From Protula sp. h YS-2021 (lineage: Eukaryota; Annelida; Polychaeta; Sabellida; Serpulidae): 64,000 bases of DNA. Shown here piece after piece: positions 43,398-55,500 of this stretch. The number at the start of each line of letters is the position of its first letter. Positions within the stretch are counted from its first letter, which is position 1. Made by a program: the position numbers and the translations under genes. The DNA lies in NCBI GenBank assembly GCA_949752745.1, contig OX457025.1:50711098-50775097 (forward strand), given 5' to 3'. Below the pieces are notes generated by a model. The model was not told the DNA's origin and searched no databases. It saw nothing but the letters and a program-made list of their open reading frames with translations.

Positions 43398-43602
43398 GTA
43401 CAAGCATACAAGCAAAAATATTAAAGAAAGATGTACTTCACATTTCGCATGGAGTGAGAGACTAAGAAAATTTTAGTGTAGATGAATATTTAACATTGTT
43501 TTTAATTGTATGTTGTTGACCCTTCACTATGTATAATTAATTTCTCTTGCATATAAGCAAAAACATTGCATTTAGACGTGTTCATTTATGTTTTTCTTTC
43601 AG

Positions 43603-43716
43603 ACGAGGTGGAATATGAAATTCCTTTGCCTGTCACCTCAGTATCATCACTTATGAAAAAGAAACGGAAGAAATCCGGTCACAGCCGCAGGTCAGAGAGT
43701 CCCAAGAAAACTAAAG
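43603..43716 (+). CDS. PWWP-tyrosine recombinase gene, exon 14
   Basis: 114 nt, phase 1 to 1, between TTTCTTTCAG and GTAGGA. It encodes EVEYEIPLPVTSVSSL followed by a strongly basic stretch (MKKKRKKSGHSRRSESPKKT), a likely nuclear localisation signal. Confidence 0.75.
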
Positions 43717-43959
43717 GTAGGATTTAACAGAAAGCATTCGGTTCACATAAATTTTAGGTGGTACATTTCGCGTGGTTCTGTTAATAGCGTTGCGAAAACT
43801 ATATTGAATGTAACGTGTGCTTTCGCAAGAATTGACAGTTCATTGCACTTACATTTTATAATCTCGCCTTATCTTTTGCAATGCTCGACACTTAATGTAA
43901 ACTCACAAATTTATTTTGCTAGATACACATGTTTTACACTTGTGCAAATTATTTTACAG

Positions 43960-44186
43960 GTTCGAGTAGGCCGTGGACAACAGAGGAAAAAGAGGCGGTG
44001 CATAAACATTTCCAAGGCCACATTGACCGATACAAGCCGCCAACGATGAAAGAAATCAAGTCCTGCCTTTCAGAGGAAAGTGATATTTTAGGACACAGGA
44101 ACAAAGTTCAGTTGCGGGCATACCTTTCAAATTTGTACAAGAGAAATAGAAAGGCGGAAGAAGCTTCAGATCCGTTTAAAAAATAA
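43960..44186 (+). CDS. PWWP-tyrosine recombinase gene, exon 15 with stop: Myb/SANT-like segment 2
   Basis: The exon follows ATTTTACAG in phase 1 and ends with TAA at 44184-44186. It encodes RPWTTEEKEAVHKHFQGHI, PPTMKEIKSCLSEESDIL and HRNKVQLRAYLSNLYKR, a typical helix-helix-helix Myb/SANT-like arrangement with the leading Trp, then a basic tail. A C-terminal unit of this kind also ends large uncharacterised tyrosine-recombinase-like proteins that I recall from fish and marine invertebrates. Parts of this exon are copied downstream in the 3' repeats (45478, 46397, 47401). Confidence 0.82.
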
Positions 44187-47100
44187 GAAAATATTTTGGG
44201 GACATTTCGCTGTGATATCATGTTTGTGGTATTCTGTTTTGGTTTACACAAGTGCGGGGAGTTTTCTTTTTAACTGTCAGTTCGAAAGTTCTCTGTTCGG
44301 AGTGACCAATTTCAAAGTTTATGAACGTTGTGAGATTGGGTAGTACGAGTAAATAATATGTGACAGAGTCTCAAAACTTGCAAATTTTGCTGATGTTTCT
44401 GTGAGTAAGAACATTTTGGTGTTCGCACATTTCGCATGGTTGTGTACGTACATTTGGCATGTCAATTCGAAAGCTTTAACTGTGTTAATTGCAGGCAACT
44501 TTTCTCACACCAAGTGTGACTTTGATACGTACAAAACCATGCGAAATGTGCGAACACCAAAATGTTCTAATTCACAAACATCGGCAAAATTTATTTTAAT
44601 TTGTAAGGGAGGGGGGCTGTGCTGTGACGTTCAAGTCTTACCTTGGCACGGGGTTCGTGTGTGGGACTAACTGTGTAACTCGAGTGGGAAGGGAAAAATG
44701 TTGAAGACGCAAAGCGCACGGTAGCGGAGTAGAAAGGATAAATATACACTTCCTTCGTTGCTATTCATTGTATAACATGTTTTTTATGCTTATGTTTCTG
44801 TCGTTGCATTTTCTGGCGGTGAAACGTGATGTCTTCCATGGTGTTAGTAACGTCAGTGTTTTCATGGTAACACTGGACGTAGTGTTGTAAGTCGGCATCG
44901 GGGGCCATCGGTTGTGGCGTTATTACTTAAACTCGTGCGGTTGGTTTAAACAAAGCACTTGCTAGGTAGACAGGAAAAGGTGTATTGACAAACATACTCA
45001 TTTAATATTGGGGGTGGGTGGGTGGGATTGGTGGTAGGGGATTGTCGATTTATCAAGAGCTTTCAAAAATTACGGGGCAGGTTTTTTCGTTTTCCAGTAT
45101 TAAGTCAGGACACCTGTCTTTATGAAATCATGCTGTTTGACCCAGCGAGTATTTGTTTTAATTTGTTTTTAGTTTCGCTGTCAGAAAGCGTACTTGTTAG
45201 AAATGAAAGTAAGGGAGGGGGGCTGTGCGGTGACGTTCAAGTCTTACCTTGGCACGGGGTTCGTGTGTGGGACTAACTGTGTAACTCGAGTGGGAAGGGA
45301 AAAATGTTGAAGACGCAAAGCGCACGGTAGCGAAGTAGAAAGGATAAATATACACTTCCTTCGTTGCTATTCATTGTATAACATGTTTTTTATGCTTATG
45401 TTTCTGTCGTTGCATTTTCTGGCGGTGAAACGTGATGTCTTCCATGGTGTTAGTAATGTCAGTGTTTTCATGGTAACATGAAGCTTCAGATCCGTTTAAA
45501 AAAAAGACGCTATTTCGGGACCATTTCGCTGTGATGTCATGTTTGTGGTATTCCGTTTTGGTTTACACAAGTGGGGGGAGTTTTTTTTGTATCAGTTTTT
45601 CCATGCAGTTCACTGTTCTTATACGAAGTGACCGACTTCATATTTATGAACGTCACGGGTCTGAGTAGTACGGGCAATTTTCATATAACGGGGTCTCAAA
45701 ACCTGCCAAATTTGCCGAGGTATTAAGAAGTGTTTTGGTTCGTACATTTCGCATGGTTATGTGCGGTCGCGTATCAGGTTTCAGAGTGTTATTTGTATTT
45801 GATTTTTCTCGTTTACAGTGACAAACTGTAAATTTATGAAAGTGGCGTTGATGGATAGTACGGATAAGTTTCATGTGACAGGGTCACAAAAGGTGCAAAG
45901 TTTGCCGATGTATTTAAAAAAGAAATACTTGCGTCGTAGATTTCGCGTGGTTGCACTGCATTTCGCATGGTTGTAGATGTGTGCGTACATTTCGCTTGTC
46001 AGTTCGAAAGCATTAGCTGTGTTATTTGCAGTTCACTGCTCCTATAAGAAGTGGCCGACTTTAAATTTATGAGCGTTGCGAGATGATGTAGTACGAGAAA
46101 ATGATATGTGGCAGGGTCTCAAAACTTTACAAATTTTGCTGATGTTTCTGTGAGTAAGAACATTTTGGTGTTCGCACATTTCGCATGGTTGTGTACGTAC
46201 ATTTGGCATGTCAATTCGAAAGCTTTAACTGTGTTAATTGCAGGCAACTTTTCTCACACCAAGTGTGACTTTGATACGTACAAAACCATGCGAAATGTGC
46301 GAACACCAAAATGTTCTAATTCACAGAAACATCGGCAAAATTTTCGAAGTTTGAGACCCTGTTACATACATGGTTGTGGACGTACATTTCGCATGTGATA
46401 TTTTAGGACACAGGAACAAAGTTCAGTTGCGGGCATACCTTTCAAAATTTTACAAGAAAAATAAAAAGGCGGATGAAGCTTCAGATCCATTTAAAAAAAA
46501 ATAAACTGTTTTGGGGACATTTCGCTGTGATGTCATTTTTGTGGGATTCTGTTTTGGTTTACACAAGTGGGAGGAGTTTTTTTTTTTTGTATCAGTTTTT
46601 TTTCCATGCAGTTCACTGTTCTTAATCGAAGTGACCGACTTCTAATTTATGAACGTCACGGGTCTGGGTAGTACGGGCAATTTTCATGTAACGGGGTCTC
46701 AAAACCTGCCAAATTTGCCGAGGTATTAAGAAGTGTTTTGGTTCGTACATTTCGCATGGTTATGTGCGTTCGCGTATCAGGTTTCAGTGTGTTATTTGCA
46801 TTTGATTTTTCTTGTATAAAGTGACAGACTGTAAATTTGTGAAAGTGGCGGTGATGGATAGTACGGATAAGTTTCATGTGACAGGGTCACAAAAGCTGCC
46901 AATTTTGCCGATGTATTTAAAAAATAAATACTTGCGTCGTAGATTTCGCGTGGTTGCACTACATTTCGCATGGTTGTAGATGTGTGCGTGCATTTCGCTT
47001 GTCAGTTCGAAAGTATTAGCTGTGTTATTTGCATTTCACTGCTCCTATAAGAAGTGGCCGACTTTAAATTTATGAGCGTTGCGAGACGATGTAGTACGAG

Positions 47101-48800
47101 AAAATGATATGTGGCAGGGTCTCAGAACTTGCACATTTTGCTGATGTTTCTGTGAGTAAGAACATTTTGGTGTTCGCACATTTCGCATAATTGTGTACGT
47201 AAATTTCGCTTGTCAATTCGAAAGCTTTAGCTGCATTATTTGCAGTCCATTTTTCTCACACCAAGTGGCCGAATTAAGTACGTACAAAACCATGCGAAAT
47301 GTGCGAACACCAAAATGTTCTAATTCATAGAAGCATCGGCAAAATTTTTGAAGTTTGAAACCCTGTTACATACATGGTTTTGGACGTACATTTAGCATGT
47401 GATATTTTAGGACACAGGGACAAAGTTCAGTTGCGGGCATACCTTTCAAATTTTCACAAGAAAAATAAAAAGGCGGATGAAGCTTCAAATCCGTTAAAAA
47501 AATAAACTGTTTTGGGGACATTTCGCGGTGATGTCATGTTCGTGGGATTCTGTTTTGGTTTACACAAGTGTGGGGAATTTTTTTTTTTTTTTGTATCATT
47601 TTTTCCATGCAGTTCACTGTTCTTATACGAAGTGACCGACTTTTAATTTATGAACGTCACGGTTCTGGGTAGTACGGGCAATTTTCATGTAACGGGGTCT
47701 CAAAACCTGCCAAATTTGCCGAGGTATTAAGAAGTGTTTTTGTTTCGTACATTTCGCATGGTTATGTGCGTTCGCGTATCAAGTTTCAGTGTGTTATTTG
47801 CATTTGATTTTTCTTGTATAAAGTGACAGTCTGTAAATTTATGAAAGTGGCGGTGATGGGTAGTACGGATAAGTTTCATGTGACAGGTGACAAAAGCTGC
47901 CAAGTTTGCCTATGTATTTAAAAAAAATAAATACTTGCGTCGCAGATTTCGCGTGGTTGCATTACATTTCGCATGGTTGTGTATGAGCGTACATTTCGTT
48001 TGTCAGTTCGAAAGTTCTCTGTTCGGAGTGACCAATTTCAAAGTTTATGAACGTTACGAGATTGGGTAGTACGAGCAAAAGGTATGTGACAGAGCCTCAA
48101 AACTTGGAAATTTTGCCGATATTGCCGTGATTAAGAAAATTTCGGTGTTCGCACATTTCGCATGGTTGTGTGCGTACATTTCGCATGTCAGTTTGAAAGT
48201 TTTAATTGTGTTATTTGCAGTTCACTTTTCTCATACTAAGTCACCTACTTTAGTACGTACACAACCATGCAAAATGTGCGAACACCAAAATGTGCTTATT
48301 TACAGAAACATCGGCAAAATTGTCAAAAGTTTGAGACCGTGTCACATGCATGGTTGTTATACGTTCATTTCGCATGATTGTGTATAAACGTGCATTTCGC
48401 TTGTCAGTTTTACCTGTTATTTGCAGTTCACTGTTCTTATACGAAGTGACCGACTTTAAATTTATGAACGTCGCGAGAAGGGCGTACGCGCAAACGTGAC
48501 ATTGTCTCAAAACTTGGAAAATTTGCCGATGTTTCCGTGATTAAAAAATTTTGGTGTTCGCACATTTCGCATGATTTTGTACGTACATTTCGCATGTCAG
48601 TTTGAAAGTTTTAATTGTGTTATTTTCAGTTAATTTTTCTCATACGAAGTCACCGACATTAACTTTATGAACGTCACGAGAGGGGTAGTACACCCAAGTT
48701 GTGTTGCATGGTCTCTAAACTTGCAAATTTTGTGCATGGTTGTGTACGTACATTTCGCAAGTTAGTTTGAAAGTTTCTGCTGTGTATTTTGTTTTCTTTA
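44187..48800. repeat. ~1-kb tandem repeats downstream, including copies of the last exon's 3' end
   Basis: The end of exon 15 (GATATTTTAGGACACAGGAA ... GCTTCAGATCCGTTTAAA) is copied at 46397-46504 and 47401-47505, with a short piece at 45478-45506. Each is followed by the same 3' sequence (GGACATTTCGCTGTGAT). Spacing between successive copies is about 1.0 kb (1.3 kb for the first interval, which contains an additional duplicated block, 44605-44875 = 45214-45478). The copies have lost the acceptor and the exon start, so they are not functional exons. Confidence 0.85.
44410..44566. repeat. Inverted repeat, ~42-bp arms
   Basis: Arms 44410-44452 and 44526-44566 are nearly perfect complements around CATTTCGCATGGTTGTGTAC, with a loop of about 73 nt. 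The same structure recurs in the later tandem units, at about 46157-46315, 47159-47322 and 48133-48295. Confidence 0.85.
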
Positions 48801-49540
48801 GGAAGCTTTTATGTGGTTTATATCTCATTGCCTCACGTTTTTTTCGGCCTATCATTAAATTTTAAGTAGTGTACATAACACTGAGCTTGAAAATCAGATA
48901 GAGTTGGTTATTTACACAAGACGGTTATATCAGTGAAGGATTTTGTTGTATTATTTTTCCTGTATTTTGGTTATATTTTAAAAGAGTTTTGGTTTTAAAC
49001 ATTCATCTGTATAAATCTGTATTTTGTTTTTAAACAATTCATCTGTATAATATAAATCTATGTTTTTAAACATTCATCTGTTTTAATATCTTTTGTGCTG
49101 CTCTTCAATATTTTGTAAATCTTCAATTAATGTTAAATAGTTTATGTATAGAAATGAAAGAAAATAAATATTACATTGGGATTATGTAATAAATAAAATA
49201 AAAGGTGTAAATAAAAGAAAACAAACTCTACGCTTGTTTGGCTTTTATTTAGTGTTTCCCTAATACTCTTTTACAGAAAGCACGTGGCCTTTGTTTATAA
49301 ACAAAATCGGTTTGTTTACATTTTTTACACAGTCTCGATTCACATCAAACTTATAGTTGCAGATATCAAAAAATGGTGTAAAATATGCAAATTATGTAAA
49401 CAAAATATTCTGTTTCGCAGGGTTCATGCTTTGTTAAATTTCTCTTAATCTGTTGTCTTTTATATATTTTCGCTTTCGGAATTGAATGTAAAAAAAATCT
49501 ACCGAGATTTTCATATACAACTTATGTCTGAAAAGTCCCT
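48801..49540. terminator. A/T-rich region with clustered AATAAA, possible 3' end
   Basis: Several AATAAA-type signals cluster at 49160-49215 in strongly A/T-rich sequence, after a stretch of short repeats (TTAAACATTCATCTGTATAA at 49000-49085). This could be the 3' end of the transcription unit that begins at 33138, giving a 3' UTR of about 5 kb. That is an inference; earlier signals are few. Confidence 0.3.
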
Positions 49541-49639
49541 AATAACGAAGTTAGATTTTTGGCGTACATTTCGCGAGTTGGAGAAGAAATCGCGATTCGT
49601 CGTTTGTTTCCCGACATACCTGTATACGTATGTATGTAC

Positions 49640-51200
49640 GTGTGTAAACTTTTGCTTAAAATGCTTCTTCTCCTTCAGTTTTGATCGGATTCCTCTCAAA
49701 TTATACAAGAATGTTTTCTAGGTAGGCCTCGCTTTAAAAACTTTTTTTTTTTGGCGATCCGCCAAAAATTGGCTAAATGGGGGACATTTGAAATTTTTCG
49801 GTTGCCAATTTTCAAAATGCTTCTTCTCCCACAATTTTGATCAGATTTACTTCAAATTTTGCACCAATATTCCCTAGGTTAACCTCTTTTAAAAAATTAC
49901 TCATTTTGGCGATCCACCAAAAATTGGCCAAATGGGGGACATTTTTTAATTTTTTGGTGTCAAATTTTCAAATTGCTTCTTCTCCCACAATTTTGATCGG
50001 ATTCCTTTCCAATTTTGGGTAGTTGTTCTCTAGGTAGACCTCTCTTGAAAAATTACTCTTTTTGGCGATCCGCCAAAAATTGGCCAAATGGAGGACATTT
50101 GTAATTTTGTGGTTGCCAATTTTCAAAATGCTTCTTCTCCCACAATTTTGATCACATTTTCTTCAAATTTTGCACCAATATTCCCTGGGTTGACCTCTTT
50201 TGAAAAAGTACTCGTTTTGGCGATCCGCCAAAAATTGGCTAAATGGGGGACATTTTTAAATTTTTTGGTGTCAAATTGTCAAATTGCTTCTTCTCGCACA
50301 ATTTTGATCGGATTCCTTATCAATTTCTGCTAGTTGTTCTCAAGGTAGACCTCTCTTGAAAAATTACTTTTTTTGGCGATCCGCCAAAAATTGGCGAAAT
50401 GGGGACATTTGTAATTTTGTGGTTGCTCGTTTCAAAATGCTTTTTCTCCCACAATTTTGATAAGATTTTCTTCAAATTTTGCACCCATATTCCCTAGGTG
50501 GACCTCTATTGAAAAATCACTGATTTTGGCGATCCGCCAAAAAATGGTCAAATGGGGGACCTTTCAAATTTTTTGATTTACAATTTTCAAATTGCTTCTC
50601 GCACAATTTTGATCGGATTCCTTTTCAATTTTTGATATTTGTTCTCAAGGTAGATCTCTCTTGAAAAATTACTTTTTTTTGGCGATCCGCCAAAAATTGG
50701 CCAAATGAGGGACATTTGTAATTTTGTGGTTGCCAATTTTCAAAATGCCTTTTCTCCCACAATTTTGATCATATTTTCTTCAAATTTTGCACCAATATTC
50801 CCTAGGTTAACCTCTTTTGAAAAATTACTCACTTTGGCGATCCGCCATAAATTGGCCAAATGGGGGACATTTTTTAATTTTTTGTGTCAAATTTTCAAAT
50901 TGCTTCTTCTACCACAATTTTGATCGGATTCTTTTCCGATTTTGGATACTTGTTCTCTGGGTAGACCTCTCTTGAAAATTTGCTCTTTTTGGTGATCCGC
51001 CCAAAATTGGCCAAATGGGGGACATTTGTAATTTTGTGGTTGCCAATTTTCAAAATGCTTCTTCTCCCACAATTTTGATCAGATTTTCTTCAAATTTTGC
51101 ACGAATGCTCCCTAGGTAGGCCTCTTTTGAAAAATGACTCATTTTGGCATTCCGCCAAAAATTGGCCAAATGGGGGGCATTTTTTAATTTTTTCCCCTTA
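49640..51200. repeat. ~150-bp satellite array (dimeric, ~300-bp higher order), array 1
   Basis: Units share AAAATGCTTCTTCTCCCACA, TTGGCGATCCGCCAAAAATT and CCAAATGGGGGACATTT. Two types alternate: one reading GATCGGATTCCTTTCC...TAGTTGTTCTC, the other GATCAGATTTTCTTCAAATT...ATTCCCTAGG. This gives a dimeric period of about 300 bp. The array ends near 51200 at TTTTCCCCTTATG. Confidence 0.9.
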
Positions 51201-51379
51201 TGAAAGAATGACTCCTCATCAGCCACAACTACACCGATCAAGTGAGCGAATATTTTCATTATTCAGTTACGGCTTTTTTCGTAACCGCTGTCTGCGAATT
51301 TGATCATGATTTTGCCTGTGATTCTTGGATATATATTCTGTAGGTCACGGCTGGTCACCATGTCCCTGGACATGCTTGT

Positions 51380-52570
51380 TTAGTCGATCGGGTGATTTTT
51401 TAATTTTTGGCGATTTTTTGAAGAAAGTTTTTAAACTGTATCTCGTCCTACACTGTTGATCCGATTTCATTTATTTTTGCTGTGAGGCACCACTAAAGGG
51501 TCGTGCATACGGCTTGTGCTTTTTTAGTCGATCGGACAATTTTTGGTAAATTTTTGAAGGAAAAATTTCGAACATAATTCAAAATGCTTCTACTCCAACA
51601 ATTTTGATTCGATGTCATTTATTTTTTGTGTGAGTTATCCCTAAGCGGTCATCTATACGGCTTGTGCTTTTTTAGTCGAAAGGGGGGGGGGGGTTTAATT
51701 TTTGGCGAATTTTTGAAAAAAAATTTTAAGCTGTATCTCCTCCTACATTTTTGATCCGATTTCATTTAATTTTGGTATGAGGCACCACTAAAGGGTCATG
51801 CATAGGGCTTGTGCTTTTTAGTCATCGGACAATTTTTGTATTTTGGGGGAATTTTTGAAGCAAAAATTTCGAACATAATTCAAAATACCTCTACTCTAAC
51901 AATTTTGATTCGATGTCATTTATTTTTGGTGTGAGTCATCCCTAAGCGGTCCTGTATACGGTTGTGCTTTTTTAGTCGATCGGGTGATTTTTGAATTTTT
52001 GAAGAAAACTTTCTAAAATGTATCTCCTCCTACATTTTTGATCCGATATCATTTATTTTTGGTATGAGGCACCACTAAATGGTCGTGCATACGCTTGTGC
52101 TTTTTCAGTAGATCGGACAATTTTTATGTTTTTAGGGAATTTTTGAAGAAAAACTTCAAAATGCATTTCCTCCTACAGTTTTTATCCTATTTCATTTATT
52201 TTTGGTATGAGGCATCCCTAGGTGGGTCGGGCATACGGCTTGAGCTATTTGACTCGACTTTGAAATTTTTTATTGTTTGGGGGGATTTTTGATGAAAATA
52301 CCTCAAAATGCATCTTCTACAGTTTTGATCAGACATGATTTATTTTGGGACTGAGGCATGCCTAGGGTGTCGTGAATACGGCCTGTGCTTTTTGTGTCGA
52401 TCAGGGAATTTTTGGGGAATTTTTGAAGAAAAATTCAAAATGTATTTCCTCCTACAGTTTTAAACAGATTTCATTTGTTTTTATATGAGCTCTCTAGGGG
52501 ATCATGCATACTGCTTGTGCTTTTTGAGTGAATTGGAAAACTTTTGATTTTTTTTCGGAATTTTTAGAAA
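51380..52570. repeat. ~155-bp satellite array related to 27090-27890
   Basis: About seven to eight units share GCATACGGCTTGTGCTTTTT, GTCGATCGG and CTCCTCCTACA.TTTTTGATC. They are increasingly divergent toward the right end. The array is preceded by a TGTCC/GGACA hairpin (51359-51372). Confidence 0.85.
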
Positions 52571-55500
52571 AAAAATAAATGAATCTCCTCCTACAGCGCA
52601 TGAAAGCAAGTTAAATGAACTAGCGCAGTAGTCAGATTTAACAACCACGCATCGACGCCAGTTAAATAAACATGCGCAATGGTCCAAAATTAGCACCGCG
52701 CATCGATGCAAGTTAAATAAACATGCGCATTGGTTCGAAATGTGAACCGCGCATCGAAGGAAGATAACTAAACATACAAACTGGTCCAAAATAAGCACCG
52801 CGCATCAACGCAAGTTCAATAAACATGCGCTCTGGTTCGAAAAAAGAACCACGCATCGACGCAAGTTGAATAGACATGCGCAGTGGTCCGAAATGCGAAC
52901 CGCACATCAACGCAAGTTAAATAAATGTGCACTGGTCCAAAATGCGGACCACGCATCAGCACAAGTTAAATAATCATGCGCACTGGTGGAAAATGCGAAC
53001 CGCTCATCGACGCAAGCTAAATAAACAAACACACTGGTCAGAAATTGTAACCGAGCATTAACGAAAGTTAAAAAAAAACATGCGCACTGGTCTTAAATAC
53101 GATCCGCACATCGACACAAGCTAAAAAGGCAAGCACACTGGACCAAAATTAGCACCGTGCATCAATGAGTTAAATAAACATGCGTATCGGTTCGAAATGC
53201 GAACTGCGCATTAACGCAACTTGAATAACATGCGCACTATTCAAAATAAGAACTGCGCATCAGCACAACGTAAATTAACACGCGCACTGGTCCAAAATAA
53301 GAACCGTGCATCAACTCAAGTTAAAGAAATATGCGCATTAGCCTGAAATAAAAACCGCACATCGACGCACGTTAAATAAACATGCGCAGTGGTTGGAAAT
53401 GCGAACCACGCGCCAACACAAGTTAAATAAACATTTGCACTGGTCCAAAATAAGCACTGCGCATGAACGCAAGTCAATTATGCGCACTGATCCGAAAAAA
53501 GAATCGCGCATCAACTTAACCCAAAGAAACATGCGCACTGGTCCGAAATGAGAACCGAGCATTAACAAGTATTAACACAAGTTAAAAAAAACATGCGTAC
53601 TGGTTCTAAATGCGAAAACACATCGACACAAGTTAAATAAGCAAGCACACTGGACCAAAATTAGCACCGTGCATCAACGCAAGTTGAATAAACATGCCCA
53701 CTGGTTCGAAATGCCAACTGCGCATTAACGCAACTTGAATAACATGCGCACTGTTCAAAATAAGAACTGCACATCAGCACAACGTAAATAAACACACGCA
53801 CTGGTCCAGAATAAGAACCGCGCATCAACTCAAGTTAAAGAAATATGCGCTTTAGCCTGAAATAAAAACCGCAGATCGACGCATGTTAAATAAACATGCG
53901 CAGTGGTTGGAAATGCGAACCACGCGCCAACACAAGTTAAATAAACATTTGCACTGGTCCAAAATAAGCACTGCGCATGAACGCAAGTCAATTATGCGCA
54001 CTGATCCGAAAAAAGAATTGCGCATCAATTTAACCCAAAGAAACATGCGCACTGGTCCGAAATGAGAACCGAGCATTAACAAGTATTAACACAAGTTAAA
54101 AAAAAACATGCGTACTGGTTCTAAATGCGAAAACACATCGACACAAGTTAAATAAGCAAGCACACTGGACCAAAATTAGCACCGTGCATCAACGCAAGTT
54201 GAATAAACATGCCCACTGGTTCGAAATGCCAACTGCGCATTAACGCAACTTGAATAACATGCGCACTGTTCAAAATAAGAACTGCACATCAGCACAACGT
54301 AAATAAACACACGCACTGGTCCAGAATAAGAACCGCGCATCAACTCAAGTTAAAGAAATATGCGCTTTAGCCTGAAATAAAAACCGCAGATCGACGCATG
54401 TTAAATAAACATGCGCAGTGGTTGGAAATGCGAACCACGCGCCAACACAAGTTAAATAAACATTTGCACTGGTCCAAAATAAGCACTGCGCATGAACGCA
54501 AGTCAATTATGCGCACTGATCCGAAAAAAGAATTGCGCATCAACTTAACCCAAAGAAACATGCGCACTGGTCCGAAATGAGAACCGAGCATTAACAAGCA
54601 TCAGCACAACTTAAATAAACATGCGCACTGGTCCAGAATAAAAAACGCGTATCAACTCAAGTTAAAGAAGTATGCGCATTAGCCTGAAATAAAAACCGCA
54701 CATCGACGCACGTTAAATAAACATGCGTAGTGGTTCGAAATGCGAACCACGCGCCAACACAAGTTAAATGAACATTTGCACTGGTTCAAATTAAGCACCA
54801 CGCATGAACGCAAGTTAAATATGCGCACTGATCCGAAAAAAGAATCGCCCATCAACTTAACCCAAAGAAACATGCGCACTGGTCTGAAATGAGAACCACG
54901 CATCAACACAAGTTAAATAAACATGCGCAATGGTCCGAAATGCGAACCGCGCATCGACGGAAGTAAAGTAAACATGCGAACTAGTCCAAATTAAGCACCG
55001 CAGATCACCGCAAGTTAAACAAACATGCGCACTAGTCCGAAAAAGAACCAGGCGTCGACGCAAGTTGAGTAGACATGCGCAGTGGTCCGAAATGAGAACC
55101 GCGCATCAACGCAAGTTGAATAAACATGTGCACTGGTCAGAAATGGGAACCGAGCATTAACGAGCATTAATACAAGTTAAAAAAAACATGCCCACTGGTC
55201 CTTAATGCAAACCGCACATGGACACAAGCTAAATAAGCAAGCACACGGGACCAAAATTAGCACCGACCATCAACGCAAGTTAAATATACATGACTATTCA
55301 AAATAAGAACTACGCATCAGCACAACTTAAATCAACATGCGCACTGGTCCAGAATAAGAACCGCGCATCAACTCAAGTTAAAGAAATGTGGGCATTGGCC
55401 TGATATGAGAACCGCGCATCGACGCACGTTAAATAAACATGCGCAGTGGTTGGAAATGCTAACCACACGCCAACGCAAGTTAAATAAACATTTGCACTGG

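Noticed and set aside
46397..47505. Additional functional terminal exons
   Set aside because: The copies keep only the last ~35 codons, lack the acceptor and the SANT start, and carry frame-breaking changes.
49482..51303. Small proteins with PPTILI/FSSNFAPIF-type repeats
   Set aside because: The frames are translations of the 150-bp satellite and recur in the same form at 60800-62800.
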